From Sporisorium sorghi (taxonomy: Eukaryota; Basidiomycota; Ustilaginomycetes; Ustilaginales; Ustilaginaceae): a stretch of 64,000 nucleotides of DNA. The DNA is taken from assembly GCA_023212695.1 (NCBI GenBank), contig JALCCG010000093.1, forward strand, positions 1 through 64,000, read 5' to 3'. This document shows positions 9,783 to 19,353 of this stretch, one piece after another; position 1 is the first letter of the stretch, and every line of letters starts with the position of its first letter. Position numbers and translations under genes: made by a program. Under the pieces are notes generated by a model, which searched no databases, was not told where the DNA came from, and saw only the letters and a program-made list of their open reading frames with translations.

Positions 9783-10370
9783 CTAACCTCGAAGTCGTGA
9801 GACTACCCGAAAGGGCACATACTCCCCATCAACAATGACGCTAGGCCACGCAAATGTAGGGACCATCACTCCTCCCCTCGGCCAAGCATTAAGGTGCATA
9901 AGCTCCAACTTCCCCTCCTCCCTCCTGCGCCAGAACGCGTAGAGGTCTTTGTAATCTCGAATCCTGTCGTCTGTGATTTCATTTTCCGGGAGAATGTGCG
10001 GTTGCCGAAACCCCCAACTCTCGAGCAGCTTACTGTCCCCGGGAATCTTCGTCGTGAAGTACTGATTCCCATGGCGGCCGTAGGACACATGGACAGGACG
10101 GTTAGCTGGGACTTTGGCGAAATTCCAAATCTGACCTTTTCTTTGGGGATTCTCCGCAAACAAATGTCGATAGAGATCAGGTGTGAATTGATTGAGTGGA
10201 GGCCGCGTTTCTTCAGGAAAGCTAGATCGGATATGCTGCCAGTGTTGATCGTAATGTTTAACGCCGTCTGATGAGAGTTGGGGCTGCTTCAAGGTCTTGG
10301 GCTGCTTCGTGGCCAGAGTGAGGGACGCAAGGGCGAGGAAGCCTGCCAGGCTGCCGATCGAGATCAACAT
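9783..10370 (-). CDS. Small secreted protein (putative effector), 195 aa
   Basis: Intact. Signal peptide at residues 1-20 (M-L-I-S-I-G-S-L-A-G-F-L-A, ending T-L-A-T). The mature protein carries W-N-F-A-K-V-P-A-N near residue 82, Y-F-T-T-K-I-P-G-D-S near 103, L-Y-A-F-W-R-R near 143 and L-N-A-W-P-R-G-G near 160. These marks are shared with the genes at 11391 and 12461 and with the broken copy at 8939, forming a W-x-F-A / K-[IV]-P-G subgroup. The Y-F-x-T ... F-W layout also parallels the other small secreted proteins of both clusters. Function unknown. Confidence 0.76.
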   Translation of the reverse strand: MLISIGSLAGFLALASLTLATKQPKTLKQPQLSSDGVKHYDQHWQHIRSSFPEETRPPLNQFTPDLYRHLFAENPQRKGQIWNFAKVPANRPVHVSYGRHGNQYFTTKIPGDSKLLESWGFRQPHILPENEITDDRIRDYKDLYAFWRRREEGKLELMHLNAWPRGGVMVPTFAWPSVIVDGEYVPFRVVSRLRG

Positions 10371-11390
10371 GGTTGGTAGGAGATGGTCAGAGGAGAAGGC
10401 GCACGGTTGTGACCAGAGTAGATGCTATTCGCTCTTGATTCCACACCGGGGCTCTCTCTTATATCTTTTCAAAGCCGTTCTACAGCTAAGTTCCCTGCAC
10501 CTTTTACAAGGTCATCCCCTATTCAGGTCGGGCGATTCTCTGGTCGAGATGAAACATCGCCGCAAGATGCAACGATGTTGCTTCGAGCTGGGCCGTGCTC
10601 AGCAACACAGTGAACCCGTGGCGTAGCAAGTCGTGGCAACAGGGTGAGAAAGCTGACAACGAGACTGAGAACGGTGAAGTTGCGGCTTCAAGGAAAGGTA
10701 TGGCTGGGATGCTTGGGCTTGAGCCGTTGTTGAACAAGCACTGACGCTAGCGTCGTTGTTGCTGAGCTGATGTGGGCGAAACTACTCGATCCCACCCTAA
10801 CAGCCACAAGCCCATCTCATCAACGGTGGAGTGGGAGGACACGCTACGCTGGGACCCTCTTTCATAATCTAGCATCGACGAGGATTCTCGACTCGACAGA
10901 CTCTTTGAGCTCACAAAATCACCTCTCTGCCGTCCGAGGGCTCAGTTGACGTCGGTCGACCGTGGTTTCAAACGCAGCAACGTGGATTGTAAACAGCCCA
11001 TCGGCTCCTCGTTCCCACACGCTCTCACCAAAGTCGCTCGGTCCGACTCAAGGCAAAAGTCGATCTTCATCTTGAAACGCCGCACAAAGATTAAGAACAG
11101 GGGAATGTGGCTTTGAGCCAGTCGAGATTGAACTTCTGAATTGCTTTGGCACGGATAGAGTGTTTGTGGTACGAGGTGAATTCGATGGGGAGCAAGCAAC
11201 AGGGCGAGCGAAGCTTGCACTATGTATACATGTGTGTGCATAAGCTGACAGGTGAAGTTGGAACTCCGCCCTGTACGTCACCATGTGGTCATCAACATAG
11301 ATGTCTGATCCAGTTTCAGTAAGGAACTTTCTCCTCAGATTGTTGCCAAGGGGGAGAGAACTGGACTGAGCGGTCGAGTATCTTGACGCT
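10371..11390. other. Intergenic, about 1 kb
   Basis: Contains the promoter of the gene at 10370 and the 3' region of the next copy. No coding signature; short frames on the minus strand at 10942-11284 have no family marks. Confidence 0.45.
10458..10465 (-). promoter_or_regulatory. TATA box (GATATAAG)
   Basis: GATATAAG on the minus strand, 87 bp above the ATG at 10370. Confidence 0.55.
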
Positions 11391-11876
11391 TTACACTCTA
11401 GCCCTCTTTGCCCTTTCGATAACTTCTTCCAGCGTCATCGAGTCAGGAAGAGGGGCGCCAACATCGCGAACCTGAGCAGCCAGCAACACGGGAACTTTCG
11501 TCTTGGTGCCGACCTTCCAGAACATGAAGGCGTTCTTGGATGGTTCTGGAGCCTGTAGACCCATGGATTCACCGAGTTGACTAGTTCCTGGAACCTTGGT
11601 TAGGACGTAGACTGAATTACTGTCCTTCCTATTGCCGGCGTAATAGAACGGGCCGTTGCCAGGTAATTTGGAGAATGCCCAGGCCTCTCGCTTGAAGGCA
11701 GACAGCTGCAGCGGATGTTCATAGACGCGTTCGTGTCCGTGAGCGATTGCCAGTTTTTCCTCTGCAGCCAGCCAAGGCCCGTGGTCTTTCTTTTCGTTGT
11801 ATTCGCTAGTGAATTGGGTCGTGGCGGTCACGACCTCCAAGAGGATGGCAAAGAGGGCCAAAGATCGAATATTCAT
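11391..11876 (-). CDS. Small secreted protein (putative effector), 161 aa
   Basis: The ATG at 11876 (M-N-I-R-S-L-A-L-F-A) was preferred to an upstream in-frame ATG because it gives a proper signal peptide ending near V-T-A-T and lies 78 bp below a TATA box. Family marks: W-A-F-S-K-L-P-G-N-G-P near residue 67, Y-V-L-T-K-V-P-G-T-S near 88, L-G-E-S-M-G-L near 99, and F-M-F-W-K-V-G near 117. Intact frame, no cysteine seen in the mature part. Its M-G-L ... F-W-K layout makes it a useful bridge between the subgroups of cluster 1 and the proteins of cluster 2. Function unknown. Confidence 0.76.
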   Translation of the reverse strand: MNIRSLALFAILLEVVTATTQFTSEYNEKKDHGPWLAAEEKLAIAHGHERVYEHPLQLSAFKREAWAFSKLPGNGPFYYAGNRKDSNSVYVLTKVPGTSQLGESMGLQAPEPSKNAFMFWKVGTKTKVPVLLAAQVRDVGAPLPDSMTLEEVIERAKRARV

Positions 11877-12460
11877 CGCCGACAGTGGTGTGGAAGAAAA
11901 ATGGTGAATGAGCGAAAGGAGAAGGGTGAGAAGTTCGAGTGGTTCAGGCAAGCTCTTATATGTGAAAGGTGATCGCAGCTAGGCTTACCTGGAGTCAACA
12001 GCCCCTGACGCAGCAGAAGACCATTTGAACAGCGCCTCTGCTTGAGCCTTGTCAAACTACAGTGGCAGAGACTGCAACAGCGTTGCCAGTCCGGAGCAGC
12101 AAGTTGGCGGGCTATCGACCAGGCTTGCGGTATCATGGCAGCGTCCAACGCCACGCCATTTGTCACATCGCGGGCTTGCCCACTTGTTCAAGTGACCTGA
12201 GAGAGAACAATTGGTCCGTCGCCATGCTTTTTCAATGGCGCGACTGTAGCTCGATACGTGTCTCGCGGGGTGCCATACTTTCATCACTCCCATTGTCAGA
12301 ACAAAGCAACGGTGCATTCAGCGTGTCATGGAAGGGCGCTTCAAAGCCTAATTGGTGCACAACATGGAGGTCGTGCTAGAGTTGTTGATTAGCTGACCAA
12401 CGAGACACCCCCACCTCACTATGCGTGGGCTCTACGACCGAGCCCGAGCTGCTCTCCTCC
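11877..12460. other. Intergenic, 584 bp
   Basis: Promoter of the gene at 11876 plus the 3' flank of the gene ending at 12461. Nothing else recognised. Confidence 0.4.
11955..11962 (-). promoter_or_regulatory. TATA box (CATATAAG)
   Basis: CATATAAG on the minus strand, 78 bp above the ATG at 11876. Confidence 0.55.
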
Positions 12461-13003
12461 TCATCCTGACCCAAAGCACAACAAATGTGGGCGACGGGAC
12501 ACTTCGTTGGCAGCCGCACATCGGATGCGCTCCAGGATCCATTCGATCGTTGTGCTCTCGGCCGGATTCGCCCCCGTCGGCCATGCGTCGAGGCGAAGCA
12601 ACTTGTGTTTGCTCCCTTTGACTTGCCAAAAAGCGTAGGCATCCTTTGGGCTATCTCTCCAACTCAGATTCAACTTGGAGCCTAATTGACTCTGGCTCGG
12701 AAGTCTTGTCGTTGCAAAGATGTTTCGCTCCTTGCCATCCAATGTCCAAAGTACAGGTCCGTTGCCAGATGAGCGGGCAAACTGCCAAGCCTCTTCTTCG
12801 ATGTTTGGATGGGCAGGAAGAAGATGCGAAAGATACTCTGTAGGCCTGAAGCCGTGCGCGGCTCCATGAATTGAACGCAGAAAGCGAAGGTGGGCTTCAT
12901 ACTGCGTCTTCTGTTTGCTGTTCAGTCGAGGTTGGGCTGAACGAACTTGTCGAGCAACGAGCAGCAGGAGTAGAAGGCGAGAGATGCAGTGGAAGACGAT
13001 CAT
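12461..13003 (-). CDS. Small secreted protein (putative effector), 180 aa
   Basis: Intact. Signal peptide M-I-V-F-H-C-I-S-R followed by a run of leucines to about residue 22. The mature part shows A-W-Q-F-A-R-S-S-G-N-G-P near residue 72, F-A-T-T-R-L-P-S near 95, Q-L-G-S-K-L-N-L near 105, A-Y-A-F-W-Q-V near 121 and L-D-A-W-P near 137, placing it with 9783-10370 and 11391-11876. The C-terminal 25 residues (with two cysteines) do not match the relatives and may be a later addition. Outermost minus-strand gene of cluster 1; transcription flips to plus beyond it. Confidence 0.74.
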   Translation of the reverse strand: MIVFHCISRLLLLLLVARQVRSAQPRLNSKQKTQYEAHLRFLRSIHGAAHGFRPTEYLSHLLPAHPNIEEEAWQFARSSGNGPVLWTLDGKERNIFATTRLPSQSQLGSKLNLSWRDSPKDAYAFWQVKGSKHKLLRLDAWPTGANPAESTTIEWILERIRCAAANEVSRRPHLLCFGSG

Positions 13004-14344
13004 GCTGGGGAAAGTATAGAGTTGCTTGGTAACTGGGCCTGTCCAAACGCCGCTGAAGAGACAGAGTTGATCTTGTATGCATGAGCGAAGTGGCCCGTCT
13101 AGTTGTAAGAACGACGCTGTTGACTTCCTGCGAGCTGAAGAGGCTTAATGTCGTTATGGAGAATGTAGGTCGATCCCAATGTCCGGTTCAGCTCTTAACC
13201 ACAGCACGAGGCACGAGAGGCAGTTCGACCGAGAACATTGAGGGGGCTGACCGTTTACTCGCTTTCTCCTTGAACGGAGCCGTCACGAGGTTTCGACCTC
13301 ATGCTCTATCCTCCTTTCATTTCGAGAGAGTATGCATAGGCCGAAGGAAGAAGCGGAGGTTGCTTCCGCTATGGCTGATCAGCGCCAGCGCGCCAACTGT
13401 ATTATTGATAAACAGAGTGATGAGAGTGACGGGCACTGCGATCCTTGCTTCTCCTTGACTGGCTGCCCGGTTCATTTGACTGGGATTGATACTGCAATTC
13501 ACTCGTTCGTTCGCTTGCAGGTTTGACTCAGAGTTCCGTAAGCTTATTGTTCGAGCAGCGGAACACGTGACTGAGGATCAAAGCAATCTCGTCATGCGAC
13601 CGTCAGGTCCCACCGTTGCTCTGTCTTTTGATGTGCCTGCAAAAGCTCTAGGGTTTACGATTCTTGAAGCCAGCCTGCTCGGCCGCTGCGTACATGGTTG
13701 AAGATGAGCTTTCGGTGGTCACAAGTGGGTCTTCACTGCGTTTGTGCACCAGGAAGTCCACCTTCACCTCGCCCCACCCCTTTGCTGTTTACACTTGACT
13801 GCAGTCCACGCCCCTCACTCTTCTTCACATGTCTCCTAGGCCTGAGCAGGTGACGTGCATAAGAAAGCATGAGACGAGCAGACAAGGGAGGGTGCGGTGG
13901 GAAAACCACGAGAAAGACTTGGTGGCAGCGCCACAGAAAAAACGACGATGGTGGTCAGGAGGAAAGGGAGTGGGCGAGGTGAATTTCTTGTGTACGGATC
14001 CAGTCACAAAAACCCACTTGTGACCAACATCGTCCGATGAGGTCTGTTGCGTCGGTTCCCATTCCAACAGTCTCGGACAAGGCAAGTTGACCCGCCAATG
14101 TCTTTGTCGCGCGGCAATTTGACCCACCAGTTGCCGTGCTTTTCTGACATTGCATGCTGGCAACGTATGGTGGCAACGTGGGCTCATCACTGACCGAATC
14201 CAGGCCGTCAAGTGTTGCCATGGTGCAGAGTGCTCTACAATCAGTGAACACAAGACAAATAAGGGCCCTTTACAAAGCGACTCGACCCTCCTTCGTCACT
14301 CTTCCATCTCCTTCCGCTCTCACTTTTTGCACGCCTCTAGCGCC
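13004..14344. other. 1.3 kb divergent intergenic region between the two arms of cluster 1
   Basis: Separates the minus-strand array from the plus-strand array and contains the inverted-repeat element at 13714-14028. A plus-strand open frame at 13081-13458 has no recognisable domain and is not called. Confidence 0.45.
13714..14028. mobile_element. MITE-like inverted-repeat element, about 315 bp
   Basis: Starts GGTGGTCACAAGTGGGT and ends in the near-perfect reverse complement (ACCCACTTGTGACCAAC). The inverted symmetry extends imperfectly about 60 bp inward: TTCACCTCGCCC occurs near the left end and again in the reverse complement of the right end. There is no coding capacity. The right half (13865-14028) is repeated at about 1100-1273, which shows the sequence is dispersed. 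No clear target-site duplication was identified. A non-autonomous DNA transposon is the simplest reading; a fold-back promoter module is the alternative. Confidence 0.55.
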
Positions 14345-15344
14345 ATGGTCGTTCTCTGGCACGTCGCAGCACTCGCTGGCATCATGCTGACGACCACGGT
14401 CGTCCCGTCAATGGCAATGGACGGTGGCCGGCATCCACCTCCCGGCGTTCCTTTTAGTCAGCTCATACCACTTATGGACAGAGTCACATGGCCGCCTGTC
14501 GAACAAGCCGGATCTTCGACTGCCAATCCTCATGTCGATGCGGAAGACAACATACCACCGACGGAACACAACGAAGTAAATTTGCGGGACCCGCTCGAGC
14601 TGCATGATGGCTATGATGGTTACTTCCGGGCGGTTCCGTACCAGATTAACAGGCCTGACTTCGAGCATTTTTATGCTTCTGATCCTCCGACAACTGCGGG
14701 ATATGACCTCGGGACCGGGTACCGGCACGGGTACTTTAATGAATTCTGGGTCAGGCCGACCTCCTACCATCCAGAACCAAAGCTTCTCACCCGCATAAAG
14801 GAGGTCATAGGAGAGGGGTCGAAGAACAAGGGAATTCAGCTTCTTCACGTTGCAGGACCAGCCATGAATTTCGATCATGGTTCGTATCTGGAGCCCCTCT
14901 TACAAACGGGGAAAGATGGTCTCCTGGAATTTCCAGGGGATGCCCTCAAATACCGCTACTCAAGGCTCTTGCAGGAACGTCTGGCCAGATCGAAAAAAAC
15001 AAGGCGTCTTCAAGCTTAACTTGCCAGAAGTGAAGGATCCTGACCAAGTCCTGATTGCAGAGGCGCGCCCTCACAAATACGTCAAGGATGCGACTCGGGA
15101 AAAAGTAAAGAGCGATCTCTGGCTCATCTACCTGCGACGTGTTGGTACGGGTAAGGGAAGGCCACCCGACACGCCGGGGGGATTGAGCCCCCTCGGTGCC
15201 ATGTTCATGCCAGAGCGAGCTGCAGGCAAACTAAATGAGTTGGGCCTAATGTACAGCACCCATCAATGCACGACGTTGGGCTCTTCCGGCCGTCTCGCGG
15301 CGCCCTGGGAACCTCGGGTCTTCGCAGCAAAACCTCAGGGGTAG
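14345..15344 (+). pseudogene. Secreted protein of the 350-aa family, frameshift at an A7 run
   Basis: The ATG at 14345 begins a signal peptide (M-V-V-L-W-H-V-A-A-L-A-G-I-M) that matches the next gene at 15752. The frame is family-like up to the A run at 14993-14999, after which it ends at 15019 with an unrelated tail. Shifting frame at the A7 run restores homology (G-V-F-K-L-N-L-P, D-L-W-L-I-Y, P-L-G-A-M-F-M-P) and continues to 15344. One base lost or gained in the homopolymer explains it. As written, the encoded protein is 224 aa and lacks the conserved C-terminal domain. A homopolymer error in the assembly cannot be excluded. Confidence 0.68.
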
Positions 15345-15751
15345 AATTCGCTAGCGTTGCATACTGTTCAAAGAGCGTTTCCATTTCTAGAGCAAAGATT
15401 ACTCAATGGTGAGACATTTGGCTCTTGAGACGTGGTCGAATGCAGCCCGCTGGCTACAACTTCTCCCGCCAACTTCCCATGCGGTAGAGCCACCGCCTGC
15501 GGGTGTGACCACAGATCCCCACCGATCCACCGAGTTCCCATGCAGTGTAACCGCCTGCAGCCGAGCGCTTTTTTCCGGCAACATAAGAGGGGCCAACGAT
15601 GGGCTTACCAGCAAACAAACCCACAGTGAGGGCTGTTTGAGAAGCGAGTGCCATTGCACACCGGGTATATATGCTCGTTGCACAGCGTTCCGACCGTACT
15701 TTGTCCCTCTTCCATCTCACCCCGTTTTCACCGCTTGCACTCTGTTCCGCC
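15345..15751. other. Intergenic, 407 bp
   Basis: Promoter region of the gene at 15752. Includes two copies of a short CCCAC/GCGGTAGAGCCACC-like block (15470-15560) and a TATA box near the right end. Confidence 0.45.
15666..15672 (+). promoter_or_regulatory. TATA box (TATATAT)
   Basis: TATATAT, 79 bp above the ATG at 15752. Confidence 0.55.
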
Positions 15752-16753
15752 ATGGTCGGTCTTTGGCACATTTTGGTAGCCCTCGCTGGCATCATGGTGA
15801 CAGTGACAGTCGTTCCTTCGAAAGCCATGGACCCTGACGATCAGCATCCGAGAACCGGGATTCCGGCATACGAGTACTTACCAGCCTGGGAAGAAGACTT
15901 TCGACCAATGCCGCCGCTCCTTCGATATCAACCACCTGCTCTCGAATCAGAAGTGCCCTTTGTACCCCAGGCAGAGGGCTCATCAGCTGGGCTTCGACAT
16001 CATTCAGAATGGCAATCTGCATCCGAGACAGGAGAGGCCTTTATACCCCAGGATTCATCAGTTGGGCTTCAAGAGACCAGCATCCCGCGATTTCATCACT
16101 CGGAACGATGGTGGGGCCCATACAAACCGCATCACGCGAATTTCCAGCCCGTTGAATACCCCATCACGATGCCCCACCTGAGCCACCTCTACGAACCAAA
16201 TGCGCGACCTTTTGATTCCCTCTCGGGGAGGAAGGTCAGACAAACTTGGATTACGCCGCTCCGATACCGTCCAGAGCCGGTCACTCTTCAAACCATTTCG
16301 AGTTTCCTACATCGAAACCTGAGAGAGCTGCAAGTCCCATTCAGCCCGATTACTCCAGCGCGCGACGCCGTCTACGAGGGCAGATATCTGCTGCCCCCCT
16401 TGGAGCAAATGGATGGAGTTCTTCAGATGCCGCAGCATGCCCGCGAAGTTTCCTACCCAAAGGCTTTGGAACGTCGTTGGAATAAAGAGGCAGACAGTGG
16501 CGACGGCCTCTTCACACTCCATGTGCCCTTGGATGAACATGAGAGGAGAATCCTGGTTGCCCTGGTCAAGCCACCAGATTTTTCCAGTGTTAGAAGAGGT
16601 ACAACAAGGACCGATCTATGGCTTTTCTACGAGCGTCCAAGTTCGTCTTCAAAGGGCACATACTTACTCGGTGCCATGTACATGCCAAAAAATGCCTTAA
16701 AGGAGCTCAAGAGAGCGGGTCTCATGACCGCATACACAAGATCAGTGGTCTGA
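15752..16753 (+). CDS. Secreted protein of the 350-aa family (putative effector), 333 aa
   Basis: Intact. The ATG at 15752 gives a signal peptide (M-V-G-L-W-H-I-L-V-A-L-A-G-I-M) ending near S-K-A-M-D, 79 bp below a TATA box. A Pro/Ser-rich variable region (residues 25-115) is followed by a conserved domain: R-Y-R-P-E-P near residue 170, L-L-P-P-L near 210, D-L-W-L-F-Y-E near 290, and Y-L-L-G-A-M-Y-M-P near 303. With the broken neighbour at 14345 it forms one branch of the family; 17565-22013 form the other. Such tandem secreted families resemble, in size and arrangement, repetitive smut effector families such as eff1 of Ustilago maydis, but identity was not tested. Confidence 0.74.
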   Translation: MVGLWHILVALAGIMVTVTVVPSKAMDPDDQHPRTGIPAYEYLPAWEEDFRPMPPLLRYQPPALESEVPFVPQAEGSSAGLRHHSEWQSASETGEAFIPQDSSVGLQETSIPRFHHSERWWGPYKPHHANFQPVEYPITMPHLSHLYEPNARPFDSLSGRKVRQTWITPLRYRPEPVTLQTISSFLHRNLRELQVPFSPITPARDAVYEGRYLLPPLEQMDGVLQMPQHAREVSYPKALERRWNKEADSGDGLFTLHVPLDEHERRILVALVKPPDFSSVRRGTTRTDLWLFYERPSSSSKGTYLLGAMYMPKNALKELKRAGLMTAYTRSVV

Positions 16754-17564
16754 GGCATTTTAGAAGCCGGTCCAACGTTTTTCGACAAGTCTGCCTTGCC
16801 GTTATACCGGGTTCTCTTCCATCCTGCCTATTGTTTCCTCGCGGTCGTCGATCCAAAGAGCGAGAGCAGCAATGCCAACGGAGCTGGACTCACCCTCGAC
16901 TTCGTTGTCCTTTCTCCCCTGGGTTCCTTGTATTCCTTCTCACCATTCTCACCTTCAACATGATCATCGTCTTCACCTTCTTCTTCAACGTCATTAGCAT
17001 CCTCATTATTTGCAGCGAGGCGTTTCAGCCTTGCAGTTGTAGCGCTTTCCCACCCTTCACCCTTCCCATTGTAGATCGCCTCTTTGCCCTTCCAGCCGAA
17101 TTGCGGCGGGCCAGGAGGCGTTTTAATCTCTCAAATCTCACAATTCCAGTCGCCATTTCATCCAACCGATTCATCGACAGCACTAGTGGGACGCTCAGCT
17201 GAGGTACCACTGGTGGCAAGAAGGCGTGGGATGTGTTGCCTCCAAAGCGAGGGAAAGTTGTCGTGAAGAAAGATGAAGTGGTGGCTGTCGCCGTCGAGTG
17301 AATGCGGTGGTGGCCGAGTGGCTATGCTTCATTGAAGGATTGTGAAGAAGATGGTTTGGCCGCCGCCGACGACGCCGGCTGAAAGATTTTGCCAGCCAAG
17401 GGGTAGAGGCAACGTGGACTCACTGTCTGAGTGGGCGAAAGTGAGACGGACGTGCAGGAAGATGCGCCTACTTAAGCCTGAGAATCTTGGTACCTAGTCG
17501 ACCGCGCCGGATTGAGACGTCTGCAGTCCGTCGAGGATCTAGCATCTGCACCTGCTTCCGTCCA
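16754..17564. other. Intergenic, about 810 bp
   Basis: Contains an ATG-less minus-strand open frame (16828-17130, listed separately) and the upstream region of the broken gene at 17565. Confidence 0.4.
16828..17130 (-). other. Orphan open frame without start codon, possible gene remnant
   Basis: On the minus strand 17130-16828 is open for 100 codons and encodes a segment that looks protein-like: P-P-G-P-P-Q-F-G-W-K-G-K, then an acidic stretch N-D-V-E-E-E-G-E-D-D-D. It follows an in-frame TGA and has no ATG. The composition differs from the effectors. It could be an exon of a decayed gene or transposon remnant, or chance. Not assigned. Confidence 0.3.
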
Positions 17565-18651
17565 ATGCTGCCGCTGGTCATCACATTCGTTCTGGCAGCT
17601 GTGCTGAGCTGGGTCTCAGCATTTGATCCTCCTCCAGAGGCGGAGCGAACACACGAATTGCACAAACTGCAGCTTTTCCCTGTGCCCGAACACCAACCGA
17701 CGTGGTCAAGACAACACGCGGAGGAGGGCAGCAGCTCGCGCCTCACTCCGAGCCCTCGCGAACCGTCGGTGCTCCTCAACCTTCTGCTACCTTCGCAAGC
17801 GTCTACCACAGCTCGCCATCCAACGTTCCAAGCGCTTGACGGCGGTCCTCTGACGGTGCGGCCCGAACATAGGCCCAGGTCTGCTCAATCCTTCGTTGAA
17901 CATTCCAATCTTCAGTCAGTTGCCAGGAGGGCAGGAATGGGTACCGTTCAGAGTGAACCTGCCCAAATTTACGCTGCAACCTTATCCGCGCGAGATCCCT
18001 TTCTTCAAGCATCTTTACCAAGGGCCTCACCTTCCACCGTGGACGCCTTGGAACTTTGAGGATTTCGGCAGCGAAGGCAACTTGAAGGCGACGCTTGAAC
18101 GCTTTCAGCCCAGCCCACGCCTCCTACGAGCTATTCGATCCAGAATCTGGGATCATCTGCAGAGCAAAGGCGTACAGCCTCTCCTAGTGAGCACCCAGGG
18201 AACAGCGATGCAGGGTGACTTTCTCTGGCCCCCCGTCGCGGTGGTGTCGACTCCGCCGGCTGCCGACCTCGACATTCCGCCTTTGATTCGATCGCTACGC
18301 GTTCGACAAGCTCTTACGGAGGAATTCAGCCGCCATTCTTTGCAGGATCCCAGATTCTTCCATCTCGAGGTGAACGCCCAGAGCCGGCGCAGGCATATTC
18401 TGATGGTCCCAGGTGGAGACTTGAGGTTCGTCCACTTTATGAACACACACGAACCCCCTTTGCAGCGGCCTCCCTCGCAGCTGTGGCTGTTCTTCGAAGG
18501 CATGAGGCCTGAACTGCTTTATAGGAACAAGGAGTCGAAAAAGCCGGCCTTCTTAGGTGCATCGTTTCTGCCTTCTAGCGCGGAGCTGTTGTTGCTCCAC
18601 GATAATGTTGTGCAGATCGCCTTTCCTGCTCACGTAGCGCTCGTTAGATGA
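17565..18651 (+). pseudogene. Secreted protein of the 350-aa family, frame change in the variable region
   Basis: The ATG at 17565 starts a signal peptide (M-L-P-L-V-I-T-F-V-L-A, ending W-V-S-A-F). The frame stays open to 18059 but loses similarity; the conserved part (residues V-P-F-R-V-N-L-P-K-F onward, with G-D-F-L-W-P-P-V, L-W-L-F-F-E-G and F-L-G-A-S-F-L-P) is read in another frame, open from 17854 to 18651. A shift is needed somewhere in 17854-17930. No convincing intron of usual size joins the two frames. A frameshift in an otherwise complete paralogue is therefore favoured. Confidence 0.6.
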
Positions 18652-19353
18652 TTACTCATAGCTGCCTGCTCTGTATGCACGCTTGTGTTTCAATGTCACC
18701 GCATTATTTGCTCTTGCCCACCGCTGGTGGGAAGATGCGTGCGCAGATGAAATCGCTGTGCGAGTCGGCGCAGTGCGGGAACGCAGTCCCTCCAACGCTG
18801 CATAACGTCCCACAGGACGTCGTTGAACCCACCGACGGAGACATTCACGCTGAGATGGTGGACAACGAGCTCAACGCTGCTTGGCGAACGAGATCTCGCA
18901 GAATTAATCTTCACTTGGCAGCTTGGATTGTGTGTGCGGCGAAACCTCGGTTGGAAATCTTGAAAGATGCAGCCATTATCTGTAGGTCGAAGCCCTCCGC
19001 CGCGAAGCTGGCATTGTCCCACCAATGGCTTGTTGGTGGACTCATCGTTGTCTTTGAATCTCCTTGTGGCACAGTGACGGTGACACTGTAGGCCAAGTGC
19101 GTTTGTTTTGTTTGTTGGGTGGGCACAGCATGCGGATCGGACAAACTTTCGTTGGTGGATCAAGCAATTGTGGGTCGCAGATGACGACTCGAGGAGCTTA
19201 CAGCGTGAGGGCTCGTATTCCGCAGGCCGAGATCGCCAGCGTGAAGGCATTTAAGGTGGCAAAAGAAGACCATAGCGTTCTCATTTCATCCATCAACAAC
19301 ACACGTCACCTCTCAGCTTGGAGCGACAGATTCTCGACCCCCGTTCGACCAAG
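18652..19353. repeat. Promoter region duplicated upstream of the next gene
   Basis: No gene. 18938-19190 is clearly similar to 20556-20810: both contain a GTGTGTG-CGGCGA start, AAGCTGGCATTGTCCCACC, a GTTGGTGG block and GGGTGGGCACAGCAT. The copies lie at corresponding positions upstream of 19354 and 20958, so gene and promoter were duplicated together. Confidence 0.65.

Noticed and set aside
2717..13003. Cysteine-rich effector or killer-toxin type family
   Set aside because: The mature proteins have few or no cysteines and no toxin-like motif.
13081..13458. 125-codon plus-strand frame near the divergent region
   Set aside because: Basic, low-information translation without domain; likely chance.
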